Assembly: GCA_016217735.1 (NCBI GenBank)
Contig: JACRGQ010000049.1
Coordinates: forward strand, 1-38,032
Length of the DNA: 38,032 nt
Direction: 5' to 3'
From: Nitrospinota bacterium
GTDB lineage: Bacteria; Nitrospinota_A; UBA7883; JACRGQ01
The notes below the pieces were generated by a model. The model saw only the letters and a list, made by a program, of their open reading frames with translations, was not told the DNA's origin and searched no databases. Shown piece after piece: positions 1 to 7,392 of the stretch. A program made the translations under genes and the position numbers. Positions within the stretch are counted from its first letter, which is position 1; every line of letters begins with the position of its first letter.

Positions 1-106
1 ATGCCCTGCCCCTCGCAAGCGTTCATTCTCTTGCTCCAGTTACCCAGCTTTCCGACATCAAAGACAAAAAATAACCACTGGATAACCACCAGCTATCTAT
101 AACATA
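1..106. other. Upstream region of the pilus operon
   Basis: No gene is supported here; short open frames on both strands look random. The stretch is more AT-rich than its surroundings and should carry the promoter of the plus-strand pilus operon unless that operon begins outside the window. It contains two head-to-tail 11-bp copies beginning ATAACCAC (71-81 and 82-92). A TATAAC at 98-103 resembles a -10 box, but it lies too close to the TTG start at 107 to be convincing. Confidence 0.4.
71..92. repeat. Tandem 11-bp direct repeat
   Basis: Two adjacent 11-bp units, ATAACCACTGG and ATAACCACCAG, differ at two positions. They lie 15 bp upstream of the first start codon of the pilus operon. A period of 11 bp places both copies on about the same face of the helix, as expected for an operator bound by a dimer. 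Two copies are too few to exclude chance. Confidence 0.4.
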
Positions 107-1855
107 TTGAATAATAATCCACATCTCCTGTATGGCATTCAGGGGCTTGCGGCCCGTTTCAACTTTCCGCTGGTTAATTCGCATACCGGCATTGTTATCG
201 GCAGCGGCAGGTTGTGCCTGATTGATCTGAAGCGCGGCGGCGGTGGTTTTTATCTTAACGTTTTGGCTGACGTGCCGCTTGAAGGGCAGAACCCGTTTTC
301 CCCCGATGTCTCGCGGCTGCTGACCCGCCTCGCCCGGGAAAACAGCCTGCATGGGCGGACCGCCGCCATTCTCGCCGCTGGCCGCGGCTTGCGGGTGCGG
401 ATTCTGGAGATGCCCCGCATGGAACAGGGCGAACTGGTGGCATCACTTCGTTTTACCGAGGCCGAGGCGTTACCGTATCCGATGGAGACCGCGGCGCTGG
501 ACGGCTGCATTCTGCCGGGTGGCGCGGAAGGCCGGATGCCGGTGCTGATGGCGGCGCTGGAGTGCGCCGAGGCGGACCGCCACCATCAGATGCTCTCCCG
601 TTCGCCGTTTCGGCCAATCGCCCTCACGGTGGTTCCGGCGGCGCTCGATGCGCTGCTGGAGCACTCCCGTATTATCGATACGAGCGTCCCGGTTTCTTTC
701 ATCAGTATATCGGGGGCGCATATCGGGGTTTATATTTTTGAAGGAGGCGGCATACGGTTTACCCGCGATATCGGTTTTGGCGGCGATGGTTTTACCGATG
801 CGCTGACGGGGGCGTATGAGGCGGAAGGGGGGGGAATCGCCGTTTCCCGCGAAGAGGCGGAAACGCTTGTCGCGTTCTTCGGGATACCACGCGGTGATAG
901 TCTCGGCGCACACGGACCCAGGGGGATTTCGGGAGAAACGGTTTTAGCCCGTTTGCAGCCGGCGCTGGATAAGATGGTGACGGAGTTGGGCCGGTCGCTC
1001 GACTATTACCGCAATGAATACCAGCATTCCTCCGTGCCGCCGGCCTACCTCATCGGCTCCGCCGTCCGGATAAAGAACCTTGCCGAATATCTTACCGATG
1101 CGCTTGGCTGCCGGTTCTCGGTCTACAACCCGTTCGGCGATTTTATCGCGGCGGAGGGGCCGGGCCTGGCGGCGGCGCGGGATAACGGAGCCGCTTGCGC
1201 CGTGGCGGTGGGGGTGGCGCTGGATCAGGGGCGGCGGATCAATCTCCTGCCGGAAAAAAAGCGATGGTCGCCGCGGAATTGGCTGCGTGCGCGGCTTCCG
1301 GCGGCGGCGGCGGCGTGTTATTGCCTGCTGGTATTGGGTGCCGGCTTGGCGGGTACCGCATACCGTAAGAGCCTGGATGCGCAAATCGCCGAGGTGGAGG
1401 GGAAAATTGCCGTTCTCAAGCGGGCGCATGACGCCGGCGCCGTCATCGAAGCGAAAATGGCCGACATCCGCGGGGAGATCGGGGCAATTGACGCCCGCAA
1501 GGCGGCATACCCGGAACTGGAAGGGCGCGGCATCGGCTGGAAGGAACTGTATGGGGAAGTGGGGAGGCTGATGCCGGACGATATGGCGCTGGATCGCCTC
1601 ATTTTCCGCTTTGGCAACACGAAGGAGTATGCGGCCGATGGCGTCATGTATGGCAGGCAAGCGTTGTTTGAAGGGCGCGTCCGGGGCGGGGCGGGCGGGC
1701 AAGTGAAAACCCTGGAGCAGTTTTTGGAAAAAATGCGGGACTCCGCGTTTTTTACCCACGCCACACTCATAAGCTCCCGCGAGGTGGCGGCGGATGGCGG
1801 CAACGCCTATCTGAAGTTCACGCTGGCGGCGGACATCCGGCGGGAACAGCTATGA
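107..1855 (+). CDS. pilM: PilM-PilN fusion (GspL/MshI-like pilus assembly protein)
   Basis: This is an inner-membrane component of a type IV pilus or MSHA-like alignment complex. Residues 28-370 form an actin-like PilM domain: a GIVIGSGR phosphate-binding-like segment near residues 28-35 and an AEALPYP segment typical of PilM/GspL. Residues 378-382 read INLLP, the short motif by which PilN normally docks onto PilM. It is followed by one membrane helix (about 398-418), a coiled coil and a PilN-like periplasmic domain. PilM and PilN, usually separate, are therefore joined in one 582-residue chain, as in GspL. The start is TTG; no other start codon precedes the conserved glycine segment and no clear Shine-Dalgarno site is visible. 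The stop overlaps the next gene as ATGA. Family is clear; pilus versus secretion role is not. Confidence 0.8.
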   Translation: MNNNPHLLYGIQGLAARFNFPLVNSHTGIVIGSGRLCLIDLKRGGGGFYLNVLADVPLEGQNPFSPDVSRLLTRLARENSLHGRTAAILAAGRGLRVRILEMPRMEQGELVASLRFTEAEALPYPMETAALDGCILPGGAEGRMPVLMAALECAEADRHHQMLSRSPFRPIALTVVPAALDALLEHSRIIDTSVPVSFISISGAHIGVYIFEGGGIRFTRDIGFGGDGFTDALTGAYEAEGGGIAVSREEAETLVAFFGIPRGDSLGAHGPRGISGETVLARLQPALDKMVTELGRSLDYYRNEYQHSSVPPAYLIGSAVRIKNLAEYLTDALGCRFSVYNPFGDFIAAEGPGLAAARDNGAACAVAVGVALDQGRRINLLPEKKRWSPRNWLRARLPAAAAACYCLLVLGAGLAGTAYRKSLDAQIAEVEGKIAVLKRAHDAGAVIEAKMADIRGEIGAIDARKAAYPELEGRGIGWKELYGEVGRLMPDDMALDRLIFRFGNTKEYAADGVMYGRQALFEGRVRGGAGGQVKTLEQFLEKMRDSAFFTHATLISSREVAADGGNAYLKFTLAADIRREQL

Positions 1856-2571
1856 AAGATTCCCTGCTCCATTATTGGAAACGGTTTTCGCGGCGTGAAA
1901 AATTCCTCTGCGCCGCCGCGGCGGGCGTTTTGCTGCTGTATGCCAGCTATGCGCTCGTGCTGGAAAACTCCGTGCGGGATGCACTGAATAAGGATGCCCG
2001 TCTCGCGCGGCTCAACGCCGAATACCAGAGCATACGGGCCGGCAGCCGGCGGCTTGAAGAGCTTAAGGGGAGCTTGGCCGGCCTCGGTTTGGAACTGGAG
2101 AAAAAGCGGGAGGAGGGGCGGCTGCTTGCCGAAGGCTTACAATCACGCCGCCCCGCTGAAACCTTGTTGCACGAGCTGCGTCAAGCGGCCGGCGCAATCC
2201 CCCTGCAACTGGTGGGGATGGACATAAAGACCGGGGTGATTTCCAAAAGCAGGGAATTCGCCGTGGAACGCGCAACGGGGGCCGCGCCGGGGGAGCCTCT
2301 CCATGTCGGCGCAATGCGGACCGTCAAGGTGGATTACACGGTAAGCAAGATTGTCCTCTCCTATCGATCCACCTACCATGGCGCCGTTAACTATTTTCTG
2401 AAAGTAATGGATTTACCCTATGCCATTTCGGTGAATACCGTGGAGATGGAGCGGAGCAATATGGCCGGAATAGCCGTTGGCGGCCCGAAACGGCATATCG
2501 CCGGGGGCGGCGTTTCGGAAGGGGAATTGCCGCTGAATACCAAATTGGGGATTGAGATTTTCTACCGGTAA
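1852..2571 (+). CDS. pilO: PilO-like pilus assembly protein
   Basis: This bitopic inner-membrane protein has a short cytoplasmic N-terminus rich in Lys and Arg and one membrane helix at about residues 18-37. A coiled coil (about 40-105) and a C-terminal ferredoxin-like periplasmic domain follow, the layout of PilO/MshJ/GspM. The segment around YHGAVNYFLKVMDLP matches the place where PilO proteins carry their helix for dimer formation with PilN. It overlaps the PilM-PilN gene by four bases and ends three bases before the PilP-like gene, so it is translated as part of the same unit. Sequence conservation in this family is low; the call rests on topology, size (239 residues) and position. Confidence 0.7.
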   Translation: MKDSLLHYWKRFSRREKFLCAAAAGVLLLYASYALVLENSVRDALNKDARLARLNAEYQSIRAGSRRLEELKGSLAGLGLELEKKREEGRLLAEGLQSRRPAETLLHELRQAAGAIPLQLVGMDIKTGVISKSREFAVERATGAAPGEPLHVGAMRTVKVDYTVSKIVLSYRSTYHGAVNYFLKVMDLPYAISVNTVEMERSNMAGIAVGGPKRHIAGGGVSEGELPLNTKLGIEIFYR

Positions 2572-2574
2572 GTT

Positions 2575-2907
2575 ATGAAAAAGGCAATCTTAGGACTTTT
2601 ATTACTGTCGTTGCTGGCGGATGCCGTGTTTGGTACGGAACTTGAATCATCCAAGTCACGCAACCCCTTCGATTTCGGCGGGGGAAGCGGCGACAAAGGG
2701 ACTTTTGGGAACAAGCCGGTATCACGTTTGGGTATGGTCGTGGACGCGGGCGGCAAGCATGTCGCCTACATCGATGGTATCCCCCATAAGGTGGGGGATG
2801 TGGTTGATGGAGCGCGGATTATGGACATTACACTGAAATATGTGGTGCTGGTTTCCCCGCAAAAGACTTGGAGAATGTATGTTGAACCGCTCAAGGAGAA
2901 GGAATAG
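2575..2907 (+). CDS. pilP: PilP/MshK-like periplasmic linker protein
   Basis: A 110-residue exported protein with a signal peptide (about residues 1-20) and a Pro/Gly-rich linker carrying the sequence NPF. It ends in a small beta domain of the PilP/GspC homology-region type: a GMVVDAGGKHVAYIDG strand pair, then a VGDVVDGARI loop and the terminal strands. In type IV pili PilP connects the PilN/PilO dimer to the secretin, which fits its place between the PilO-like gene and the secretin gene. The last 29 bases overlap the secretin gene. There is no lipobox Cys, unlike many PilP proteins; it could equally be called MshK. Confidence 0.65.
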   Translation: MKKAILGLLLLSLLADAVFGTELESSKSRNPFDFGGGSGDKGTFGNKPVSRLGMVVDAGGKHVAYIDGIPHKVGDVVDGARIMDITLKYVVLVSPQKTWRMYVEPLKEKE

Positions 2908-4612
2908 CCCGGCGTATCACGCGCTGCTATTGTCGTTCTTCTTTGCGGTTTCGTCTTGCGCTACCCCTCCGGCCAAAAAAATTGTAGTTGAACCAGCAAA
3001 AAATGACGTAACTTTTCTTCCGTCACAGCCGCAAACGGCAGCCGCTCCCTCAATTCCGCCGGCGGGCGCCATACAAAGCTCCCATGGGGATGATTCGGCC
3101 AAGCCGTACCTGTTGCAACTGCGTGATGAAGAGCGCGGCGGCTCGGAAAACCGCCAGCGGCGGGAAAACCTCTTTTCGTTTCATTTCAAGGAAACCAGCC
3201 TTGAGTCGGTTGTTAACATGTTGAGCGACCGGGGGCGCAACTTTCGCTATGTGATACACCCCGATGTCGGATCGCGTAAAGTATTGGGGCTTTACCTGGA
3301 GGACGTTACGTGGCGCGAGGCGCTTGCCACCGTCGCCCGGCTGCACAATTTGATTATCACCGAGGAGCACAACCTGGTGGTGGTCAATACCTACGAGAAT
3401 TACATGGCGGCGCAAGAACAGGACGTTAAGCGCGTCCGCTTATCGCAGGATCGCGCTGAAATGGAGCGTTCCATCCTGGCGGCGTCGCTTAAGTCCAAAC
3501 AACTCCAGGCGGACGACCGGCGCACATTCCGTTCGTTTAAACTGAAATACGCCGAACCGAACGAGGCGAAAGCCTATCTGGACCGGATTTTCAGCGGCCC
3601 CGGTGAAATGCCGTCATCCGATGCTTCCGCCGAAAAGGGCGCCGCGGCCCCGGCGCAGTCAAGCTTCCGCATATTGTTCAGCACATTCAGCAAAGCGTCG
3701 ATTTTGACCGCGTACGGCACTCCAGCGGATATTGAGGATGTGGCGCGGCGCATCGAGGATATTGATGTTCCGCAGCAGCAGATATTCATTGAATCCCGCA
3801 TTGTCGAAGTTATGCGCAGCCACAGCCGCTCGCTTGGCGTTCAGTGGGGCGGGCTCGCGGCGCGCACCACTGGCAGCGTATTTCCCGCCACTGTCGGCCT
3901 TGCCGGCAGCGCGCAGGTGGGAAGCACGGCGCTGGTGCCCAACGGGCTTGCCGCCACGCCGGGGGGCGCGCTCTCAAACGGTTATGCGATGGGAACATCG
4001 AACGGCATGGTGGATCTGCCGGCCACTGATCCCTCCAATTCCGGCGCGTTACCCGCCGCGGTAAGCATCGCGTTGAGTGACGTCGCCGGCACTTCGTCCC
4101 TCAATCTGCGCTTCAGCGCGCTGGAGCGCGACGGCAAGGGAAAAACTTTGAGCAACCCGAAAATCGTTACCATCAACGGCGTGCGGGCAAAGATCGCCAG
4201 TGGCCGTGAAATCCCGTATCAGCAGTCGGCCGGCGGCTCGTCGGGGGCGACCACCGTGGCATTTAGAAACGCCGTCATCTCGCTGGAAGTCACCCCGTTT
4301 GTTACGCCAGACAACAGAATTTCGCTCAAAATCGCCGCCCATAAGGACGACGCTGATTTTACGAACCCCGTTCAAAACGTTCCCTCGATACTCACCCGTT
4401 CGGTGGAGACCAGCGTTGTGGTGACGGATGGCGGCACCGCCGTGTTGGGAGGCGTATTCGAGAATCTGCAGACAGGCACCGAACGCGGGGTGCCGTTCCT
4501 TTCAAAAATACCGGTCATTGGCTGGCTTTTCAAGGGAAGCGAGGATCTCGATAACGAGAAGGAGCTGCTTATTTTCATTACGCCGCGCATTGTAAGGGGC
4601 AATTTCACATGA
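2879..4612 (+). CDS. pilQ: PilQ/MshL-type secretin lipoprotein
   Basis: This is the outer-membrane secretin channel for pilus or pseudopilus passage. The ATG at 2879 is chosen because GGAG lies five bases upstream and the product then begins with a signal peptide ending in a lipobox (VSSC, lipidated Cys27). An STN/N0-N1 region spans about residues 98-172, followed by a secretin N-domain (about 213-290). The C-terminal half is the beta-barrel domain, with the hallmark segments TLSNPKIVTINGVRA and GVPFLSKIPVIGWLF and the ending ELLIFITPRIV. At 577 residues it resembles MshL more than long PilQ proteins. The lipid anchor may let it reach the outer membrane without a pilotin. Its stop overlaps the next small ORF as ATGA. 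Confidence 0.9.
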   Translation: MLNRSRRRNSPAYHALLLSFFFAVSSCATPPAKKIVVEPAKNDVTFLPSQPQTAAAPSIPPAGAIQSSHGDDSAKPYLLQLRDEERGGSENRQRRENLFSFHFKETSLESVVNMLSDRGRNFRYVIHPDVGSRKVLGLYLEDVTWREALATVARLHNLIITEEHNLVVVNTYENYMAAQEQDVKRVRLSQDRAEMERSILAASLKSKQLQADDRRTFRSFKLKYAEPNEAKAYLDRIFSGPGEMPSSDASAEKGAAAPAQSSFRILFSTFSKASILTAYGTPADIEDVARRIEDIDVPQQQIFIESRIVEVMRSHSRSLGVQWGGLAARTTGSVFPATVGLAGSAQVGSTALVPNGLAATPGGALSNGYAMGTSNGMVDLPATDPSNSGALPAAVSIALSDVAGTSSLNLRFSALERDGKGKTLSNPKIVTINGVRAKIASGREIPYQQSAGGSSGATTVAFRNAVISLEVTPFVTPDNRISLKIAAHKDDADFTNPVQNVPSILTRSVETSVVVTDGGTAVLGGVFENLQTGTERGVPFLSKIPVIGWLFKGSEDLDNEKELLIFITPRIVRGNFT

Positions 4613-4776
4613 TCGGACAAAGTAACATTAACTTGATGGTGCGTTTGGTTGTGGGGACGGCGTTGCTGTTGCTGATCCTCTGGGGGAGCGGCTCCGGCAC
4701 CGCCGACTCAAAAGAGCCGCAAAAAAATGCCGTACGCCCCATACACCGGACCGCCGCAAATACCTCCCCGCGATGA
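4609..4776 (+). CDS. Small exported peptide, 55 aa, signal peptide like its neighbour's
   Basis: This short frame starts with an ATG overlapping the secretin stop (ATGA at 4609-4612). It ends in a TGA overlapping the next start (ATGA at 4773-4776), so it is stitched into the operon at both ends. Its N-terminus has a charged start, a Leu-rich core and a Gly/Ser stretch. The core MVRLVVGTALLLLILWG matches the signal peptide of the next gene at 11 of 17 positions. The remaining 30 or so residues are polar, basic and resemble nothing I know. It is either a genuine small exported peptide or the remnant of a partial duplication kept for translational coupling. Confidence 0.55.
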   Translation: MIGQSNINLMVRLVVGTALLLLILWGSGSGTADSKEPQKNAVRPIHRTAANTSPR

Positions 4777-6140
4777 AACAGGATACGCTTAACACCGTAA
4801 TGGTCCGTCTGATTCTCACTACGGGGCTTCTGCTGCTGTTTACCTGGGGAGCAAACGCCGCCGAACCCGGAGCAATGAAGGGCATCGGACAGATGAAAGG
4901 GTTTATCGAGGCGGGGGAAAAAAGCATTACCCTGCTCACCGTGGGGGATCGGGTAAAATTAAAGCTGAAAAACCCCGAAGCGGTGATGCCGGGGGACCGG
5001 ATGGACATTTATGAGTCGACGAAAACCGGCACGGTTGACGACCGGGGCGATGAGTTACTGGCCTGGGTCGGACGTTTGGTGATCACCGGTATTGATGGCG
5101 GGACGGTGCTGGGTTCGCTGGAATCAGCCACGCGGGAGATTTTCGCGGGCAGCCATTTGGATTACACCCTGCCGGACGAGCGGCGGCAGAGCCGTTATTT
5201 CGGCCTGATGCGGATGATGGCCGCCTCGATGGCCGATCCGGCGCGGAATTTTGTGACAGTGGCGTTCCCGGATGTGACCGATGGCGCCGGCAACGAAACC
5301 CGCCTTTCGGAAGCCGCCTATGTTCAATTGCGGGAGGCGCTTTGCGGCCAGCCGCAATTCCGTTGTGTGGAGAGGGGCGCATTGCGCGCCATGCTGGACG
5401 AATATGACGTGAAAACCGGCGCCTCCGCCGGGGGGCTGGCGCGCGGCAAGGCCGCCACGCGGTTCGATGCGGATTGGTTTGTTACCGGACGGCTTGCTTA
5501 TGTGGATGCGTTGGACGCCGCCGCGCGTGGGAATGTCCGTTCCGGCGGCCTTCTTCTCACTGTGACGGCATATGACCTGCGTAACACCGCTAAGGTCTTT
5601 GCTTCCACCTATCCCGTGGCCGCGGGAGAATACAATATCGCCAATGGCGCTCCGGATGACGTATTGGTGGCATACCGTGCCGCGCGTCACGCCTATCTTA
5701 AAATCATGGTTGATGGCGGCGCCATGCTTTCGGGCCGTAGGGTGGATAACCTTTTCATGGCGCCGCTGGACGAGTATGTGGATATGGAGTACCGCCGCCA
5801 CATCGGCGGCGGTTCGGACGGCCGGGTTGTCATGGGAAACATTGAGATTTCACTGGATGGCAAGCCGCTGCGGCGGGGAGCCGATGGGGTGTATTATGAT
5901 GACATCATCAGCGCGGGCGGCCATACGCTGCGCGTTTCGGCAGTCCCGAGCCTGATGGGGCGGGGGGAACCGCCGATTGGCAAGCGGCTGGATAAGAGCG
6001 TACAACTGATTATCGCGCCGGATGCCGCTTTTATGAGTCAAGTGGTGGTCGGCATCCTTGGCAGACAGGGGTTGATAGCGGTCGACACGCGTCCCATGGG
6101 AGAGCATCCATTTAAGGGAGTTTTGGCTGATGGCAGATAA
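4773..6140 (+). CDS. Exported protein with FlgO/CsgG-like domain
   Basis: This 455-residue exported protein has a signal peptide ending near residue 28 (GANAA). A beta-rich segment (about 45-130) is followed by a region recalling FlgO/CsgG/TolB-type domains: FVTVAFPDV, a polar residue-rich helix, then CVERGALRAMLDEYD and DADWFVTGRLAYVD. In FlgO, CsgG and LpoB such domains sit at the outer membrane as assembly or stabilising factors. The C-terminal part (about 345-455) is a beta sandwich around GNIEISLDGKPL resembling PEGA-type repeats. No lipobox is seen. Directly downstream of a secretin, it may be an accessory factor for that machine; that role is inference. It overlaps the next gene by 11 bases. 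Confidence 0.6.
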   Translation: MKQDTLNTVMVRLILTTGLLLLFTWGANAAEPGAMKGIGQMKGFIEAGEKSITLLTVGDRVKLKLKNPEAVMPGDRMDIYESTKTGTVDDRGDELLAWVGRLVITGIDGGTVLGSLESATREIFAGSHLDYTLPDERRQSRYFGLMRMMAASMADPARNFVTVAFPDVTDGAGNETRLSEAAYVQLREALCGQPQFRCVERGALRAMLDEYDVKTGASAGGLARGKAATRFDADWFVTGRLAYVDALDAAARGNVRSGGLLLTVTAYDLRNTAKVFASTYPVAAGEYNIANGAPDDVLVAYRAARHAYLKIMVDGGAMLSGRRVDNLFMAPLDEYVDMEYRRHIGGGSDGRVVMGNIEISLDGKPLRRGADGVYYDDIISAGGHTLRVSAVPSLMGRGEPPIGKRLDKSVQLIIAPDAAFMSQVVVGILGRQGLIAVDTRPMGEHPFKGVLADGR

Positions 6141-6882
6141 AAACGACGCGCCGCAGCGCCCGGCGGCGGAAGCCGCGCGGAGCGCCGGAGAGGGGTCGCC
6201 ATTTTCCATGCCGTTGGAAAAAGGGATGGATATTTTGGCGGAGCCGGCCGCAAAGAAAACGGCGGGGGAAGAAGGGCCAAAACATGAAGTAAAGCGCGCG
6301 CCGCAAGAGGCCGCGCCGCCCGCCAAAACGGCGCACACGGCGGACGTGCGGTGCCACGGCCCCCGTCTCTGGAGGCTGTTGCTGGCGATGTTCCTCTTTC
6401 CCTTTTTCTTCAATCTCGGTTCGGAGCTTTATTTGCTGGCTCGCACCGCCATTATGGCGCACATGGGCGGCTTGCAGACCGCCGCGCCGCCGCCTGCCCA
6501 GCCATCACCGGGCAAGAGCGATGCCGACAAGATGATAGACAGCCTCGCGGTGGTGATCGCCAATCAGGAAAAATTGTTGCGCGATGCCGGTCAATCGGAT
6601 GCCGGCCGGGTGGTAATCATACATCCCGATTATGCCGGAACCTTTTCGTATGACGCCGAAAAAGGCAAGGTAAAAGAGCTGGCCGGCATTGATTTGGACG
6701 ACCCCTTGGCGGGTTCAGACAAGTTCGGCAAGATAAAATCCGCCGAGGTCTTAAGCGCCGTCATCGGATCATTCGACCGGATATTACTCAACGCGGCTCA
6801 GAACAATGTTTCCGAATTCAGGGTAAAAAATACCCTGGAAGCAAAAAAACAGGCGCTCAGACGGTTGCAAGAACTCCGCTAA
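6130..6882 (+). CDS. Uncharacterised single-pass membrane protein
   Basis: I do not recognise this 250-residue protein. It has a long Ala/Pro/Lys-rich cytoplasmic N-terminus (about 1-78), a Phe-rich membrane segment (about 80-108), a short proline linker and a mixed alpha/beta domain (about 125-250) carrying VVIIHPDYAGTF and ending in a Lys-rich helix. The topology recalls GspB/TonB-like energy or peptidoglycan-linking proteins of secretin systems, but I see no OmpA-type or PDZ signature. It starts inside the end of the FlgO-like gene and is the last gene of the pilus operon. Confidence 0.55.
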   Translation: MADKNDAPQRPAAEAARSAGEGSPFSMPLEKGMDILAEPAAKKTAGEEGPKHEVKRAPQEAAPPAKTAHTADVRCHGPRLWRLLLAMFLFPFFFNLGSELYLLARTAIMAHMGGLQTAAPPPAQPSPGKSDADKMIDSLAVVIANQEKLLRDAGQSDAGRVVIIHPDYAGTFSYDAEKGKVKELAGIDLDDPLAGSDKFGKIKSAEVLSAVIGSFDRILLNAAQNNVSEFRVKNTLEAKKQALRRLQELR

Positions 6883-6943
6883 TGGGAAGTGTTACGTAAA
6901 ATCAATAGGTTGTATATCGCTGATGCGCCAAGGGGGGCGCGGT

Positions 6944-6976
6944 GTAACCTTTCCGCAACTCATGCGTCTAAATGGG
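6944..6976 (+). promoter_or_regulatory. Candidate ECF-sigma promoter of the secreted peptide gene
   Basis: GTAACC at 6944-6949 (extended by TTT) and CGTCT at 6965-6969, separated by 15 bp, match the usual ECF pattern of an AAC-containing -35 and a CGTC -10. Transcription would start near 6976, leaving a leader of about 42 nt that holds the AGGAGG ribosome site at 7003-7008. The same two blocks occur at 7344-7370 ahead of the Spy/sigma operon. I found no convincing sigma70 boxes here. Confidence 0.55.
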
Positions 6977-7018
6977 CAATAGTCAGAACCTATTAACAAT
7001 TTAGGAGGATACTTGAAC

Positions 7019-7225
7019 ATGAACACTTTCTCTAAAGCTCTCGTTGCCTTGATGGTTGTCTCGATGGTTGTTACCAGCGGCACCGCGTTCGCCGGCGAAA
7101 CGAAACACAAGAAGCACGAAGCCAAGGCTGAAGAAAAGGCCGCGGCTCCGAAGGAAGAAAAGAAGGCTGAAGAAGCGAAGCCCGCAGCGGCCCCGGCAGC
7201 GGCCCCCGCAGCAAAAGGTAAATAA
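7019..7225 (+). CDS. Small secreted Lys/Ala/Glu/Pro-rich protein (Asr-like composition)
   Basis: This 68-residue precursor has a clear signal peptide cleaved after AFA at about residue 25. The mature part of about 43 residues is built almost only of Lys, Ala, Glu and Pro, with two His near its start (KHKKHEAK) and alternating Ala/Pro at its end. Its composition and size recall the acid-shock protein Asr of enteric bacteria, a periplasmic intrinsically disordered protein, but homology cannot be claimed. The ATG at 7019 is preferred; a TTG two codons upstream is closer to the AGGAGG at 7003-7008. A strong terminator directly follows, so the gene is monocistronic and probably well expressed. It shares a promoter motif with the sigma-factor operon. 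Confidence 0.75.
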   Translation: MNTFSKALVALMVVSMVVTSGTAFAGETKHKKHEAKAEEKAAAPKEEKKAEEAKPAAAPAAAPAAKGK

Positions 7226-7250
7226 GCTCCCGCTTATTTCGCAATCAAAA

Positions 7251-7307
7251 GCGGACGTCCCTTCACGTGCCCGGATGGGCACGTGGGGGCGTCCGCCTTA
7301 TTTTTTT
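7251..7307 (+). terminator. Strong rho-independent terminator
   Basis: The outer stem GCGGAC (7251-7256) pairs with GTCCGC (7291-7296). The perfect inner stem CACGTGCCC (7264-7272) pairs with GGGCACGTG (7277-7285) around a GGAT loop. Seven T residues lie at 7301-7307. It ends the transcript of the small secreted protein and insulates the following sigma operon, which therefore needs its own promoter. Confidence 0.9.
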
Positions 7308-7343
7308 GTTTCCGATAATTCCCTATTTGATATTTCTTCGCGC

Positions 7344-7377
7344 GTAACCTTTAATACTGCTTATACGTCTTTCTTGA
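7344..7377 (+). promoter_or_regulatory. Candidate ECF-sigma promoter of the Spy/sigma operon
   Basis: GTAACC at 7344-7349 (extended by TTT) and CGTCT at 7366-7370 are separated by 16 bp, the classic ECF spacing. Transcription would start near 7377, just ahead of the AAAGGGA ribosome site and the ATG at 7393. The same blocks stand before the small secreted protein gene (6944-6969). Because the operon downstream encodes an ECF sigma factor, this is most simply an autoregulated promoter. Confidence 0.6.
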
Positions 7378-7392
7378 AAGGGATAAAGCATT

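Noticed and set aside
1-102. Open frame from base 1 as the end of an upstream gene
   Set aside because: The 33-codon product has no recognisable C-terminal features and the region is AT-rich like an intergenic stretch.
6925-6940. Small GC hairpin (GCGCC/GGCGC) after the pilus operon as a terminator
   Set aside because: Only a 5-bp stem with a six-base loop and no T run; it lies just upstream of the ECF promoter motif.
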